Of a DNA stretch of 6,338 bases, positions 6,288-6,338 are shown piece by piece; position 1 is the stretch's first letter, and every line of letters begins with the position of its first letter. Position numbers and translations under genes: made by a program. The notes beneath the pieces are model-generated. The model was not told where the DNA came from and did no database searches. It worked only from the letters and a program-made list of their open reading frames with translations. The stretch is from Candidatus Binataceae bacterium. GTDB lineage: Bacteria > Desulfobacterota > Binatia > Binatales > Binataceae. The stretch spans positions 1-6,338 of the forward strand of contig JASHZA010000023.1 in NCBI GenBank assembly GCA_030042765.1, in the 5' to 3' direction.

Positions 6288-6338
6288 GTCAGGTCAACTC
6301 CCGTGAACCCCTAACGGTTCCTTTTCCGGTCGGAATTG
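6288..6338 (-). other. Right-edge leader, probable end of an upstream gene
   Basis: Only 51 nt precede cdaR. Two minus-strand frames are open from the right edge and close just before the cdaR GTG: one ends with TGA at 6289-6291 (last residues GTVRGSRELT), the other with TGA at 6294-6296 (last residues EPLGVHGS). The third frame closes earlier. By the usual gene order the upstream gene would be a diadenylate cyclase (cdaA), but the fragment is too short and its C-terminus too variable to identify it or choose a frame. GGGAG at 6298-6302 is the likely cdaR ribosome binding site. Confidence 0.3.

Noticed and set aside
1..6338. Mobile element, phage, CRISPR, defence or secondary-metabolite system
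   Set aside because: No transposase, integrase, spaced repeats, tRNA attachment site or biosynthetic genes are visible. All recognised genes are core metabolism and cell-wall functions on one strand.

Overview
The window reads as a stretch of bacterial chromosome carrying a housekeeping gene cluster, with every recognisable gene on the minus strand. In transcription order, from the right edge to the left, it holds cdaR (ybbR), glmM, pdxJ, nnr, tsaE, an unrecognised small membrane-protein ORF, and the 5' part of lysC, which runs off the left edge. This order (a diadenylate cyclase/CdaR pair, then glmM, pdxJ, nnr, tsaE and lysC) resembles what I recall from Geobacter-like and other 'deltaproteobacterial' lineages. 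The fairly GC-rich coding sequence fits such a host (Desulfobacterota, Binatota or a neighbouring phylum). That placement is an inference from gene order and protein style, not from a marker gene.

Layout. 6288-6338 is a short leader in which an upstream gene, expected but not shown to be a diadenylate cyclase, probably ends. 5259-6287 is cdaR, a single-pass membrane protein with YbbR repeats. 3911-5278 is glmM, which overlaps cdaR by 20 nt and starts at TTG. 3090-3887 is pdxJ, separated from glmM by a 23-nt gap that is almost entirely a tandem 10-bp repeat. 1455-3026 is the bifunctional NAD(P)HX repair gene nnr. 908-1405 is tsaE, with a candidate internal promoter just upstream. 584-889 is a small, relatively AT-rich ORF for a putative membrane protein. 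1-472 is the N-terminal 157 codons of lysC.

The genes serve separate core functions that are often co-transcribed: cell-wall precursor supply and its c-di-AMP control (cdaR, glmM), pyridoxal phosphate synthesis (pdxJ), repair of hydrated NAD(P)H (nnr), the tRNA t6A modification (tsaE), and entry into the aspartate amino-acid family (lysC). Short gaps, one overlap and a common strand suggest one transcription unit, perhaps with a second entry point before tsaE.

I found no tRNA, rRNA, CRISPR array, insertion sequence, phage gene or defence system, and I do not see a new biological system here. The points worth a second look are small: the odd membrane ORF, a roughly 20-residue insertion in PdxJ, the apparent lack of acpS between pdxJ and nnr, the TTG-started glmM overlap, the repeat-built glmM-pdxJ spacer, and a 12-codon mini-ORF ending in an ATGA overlap with nnr.
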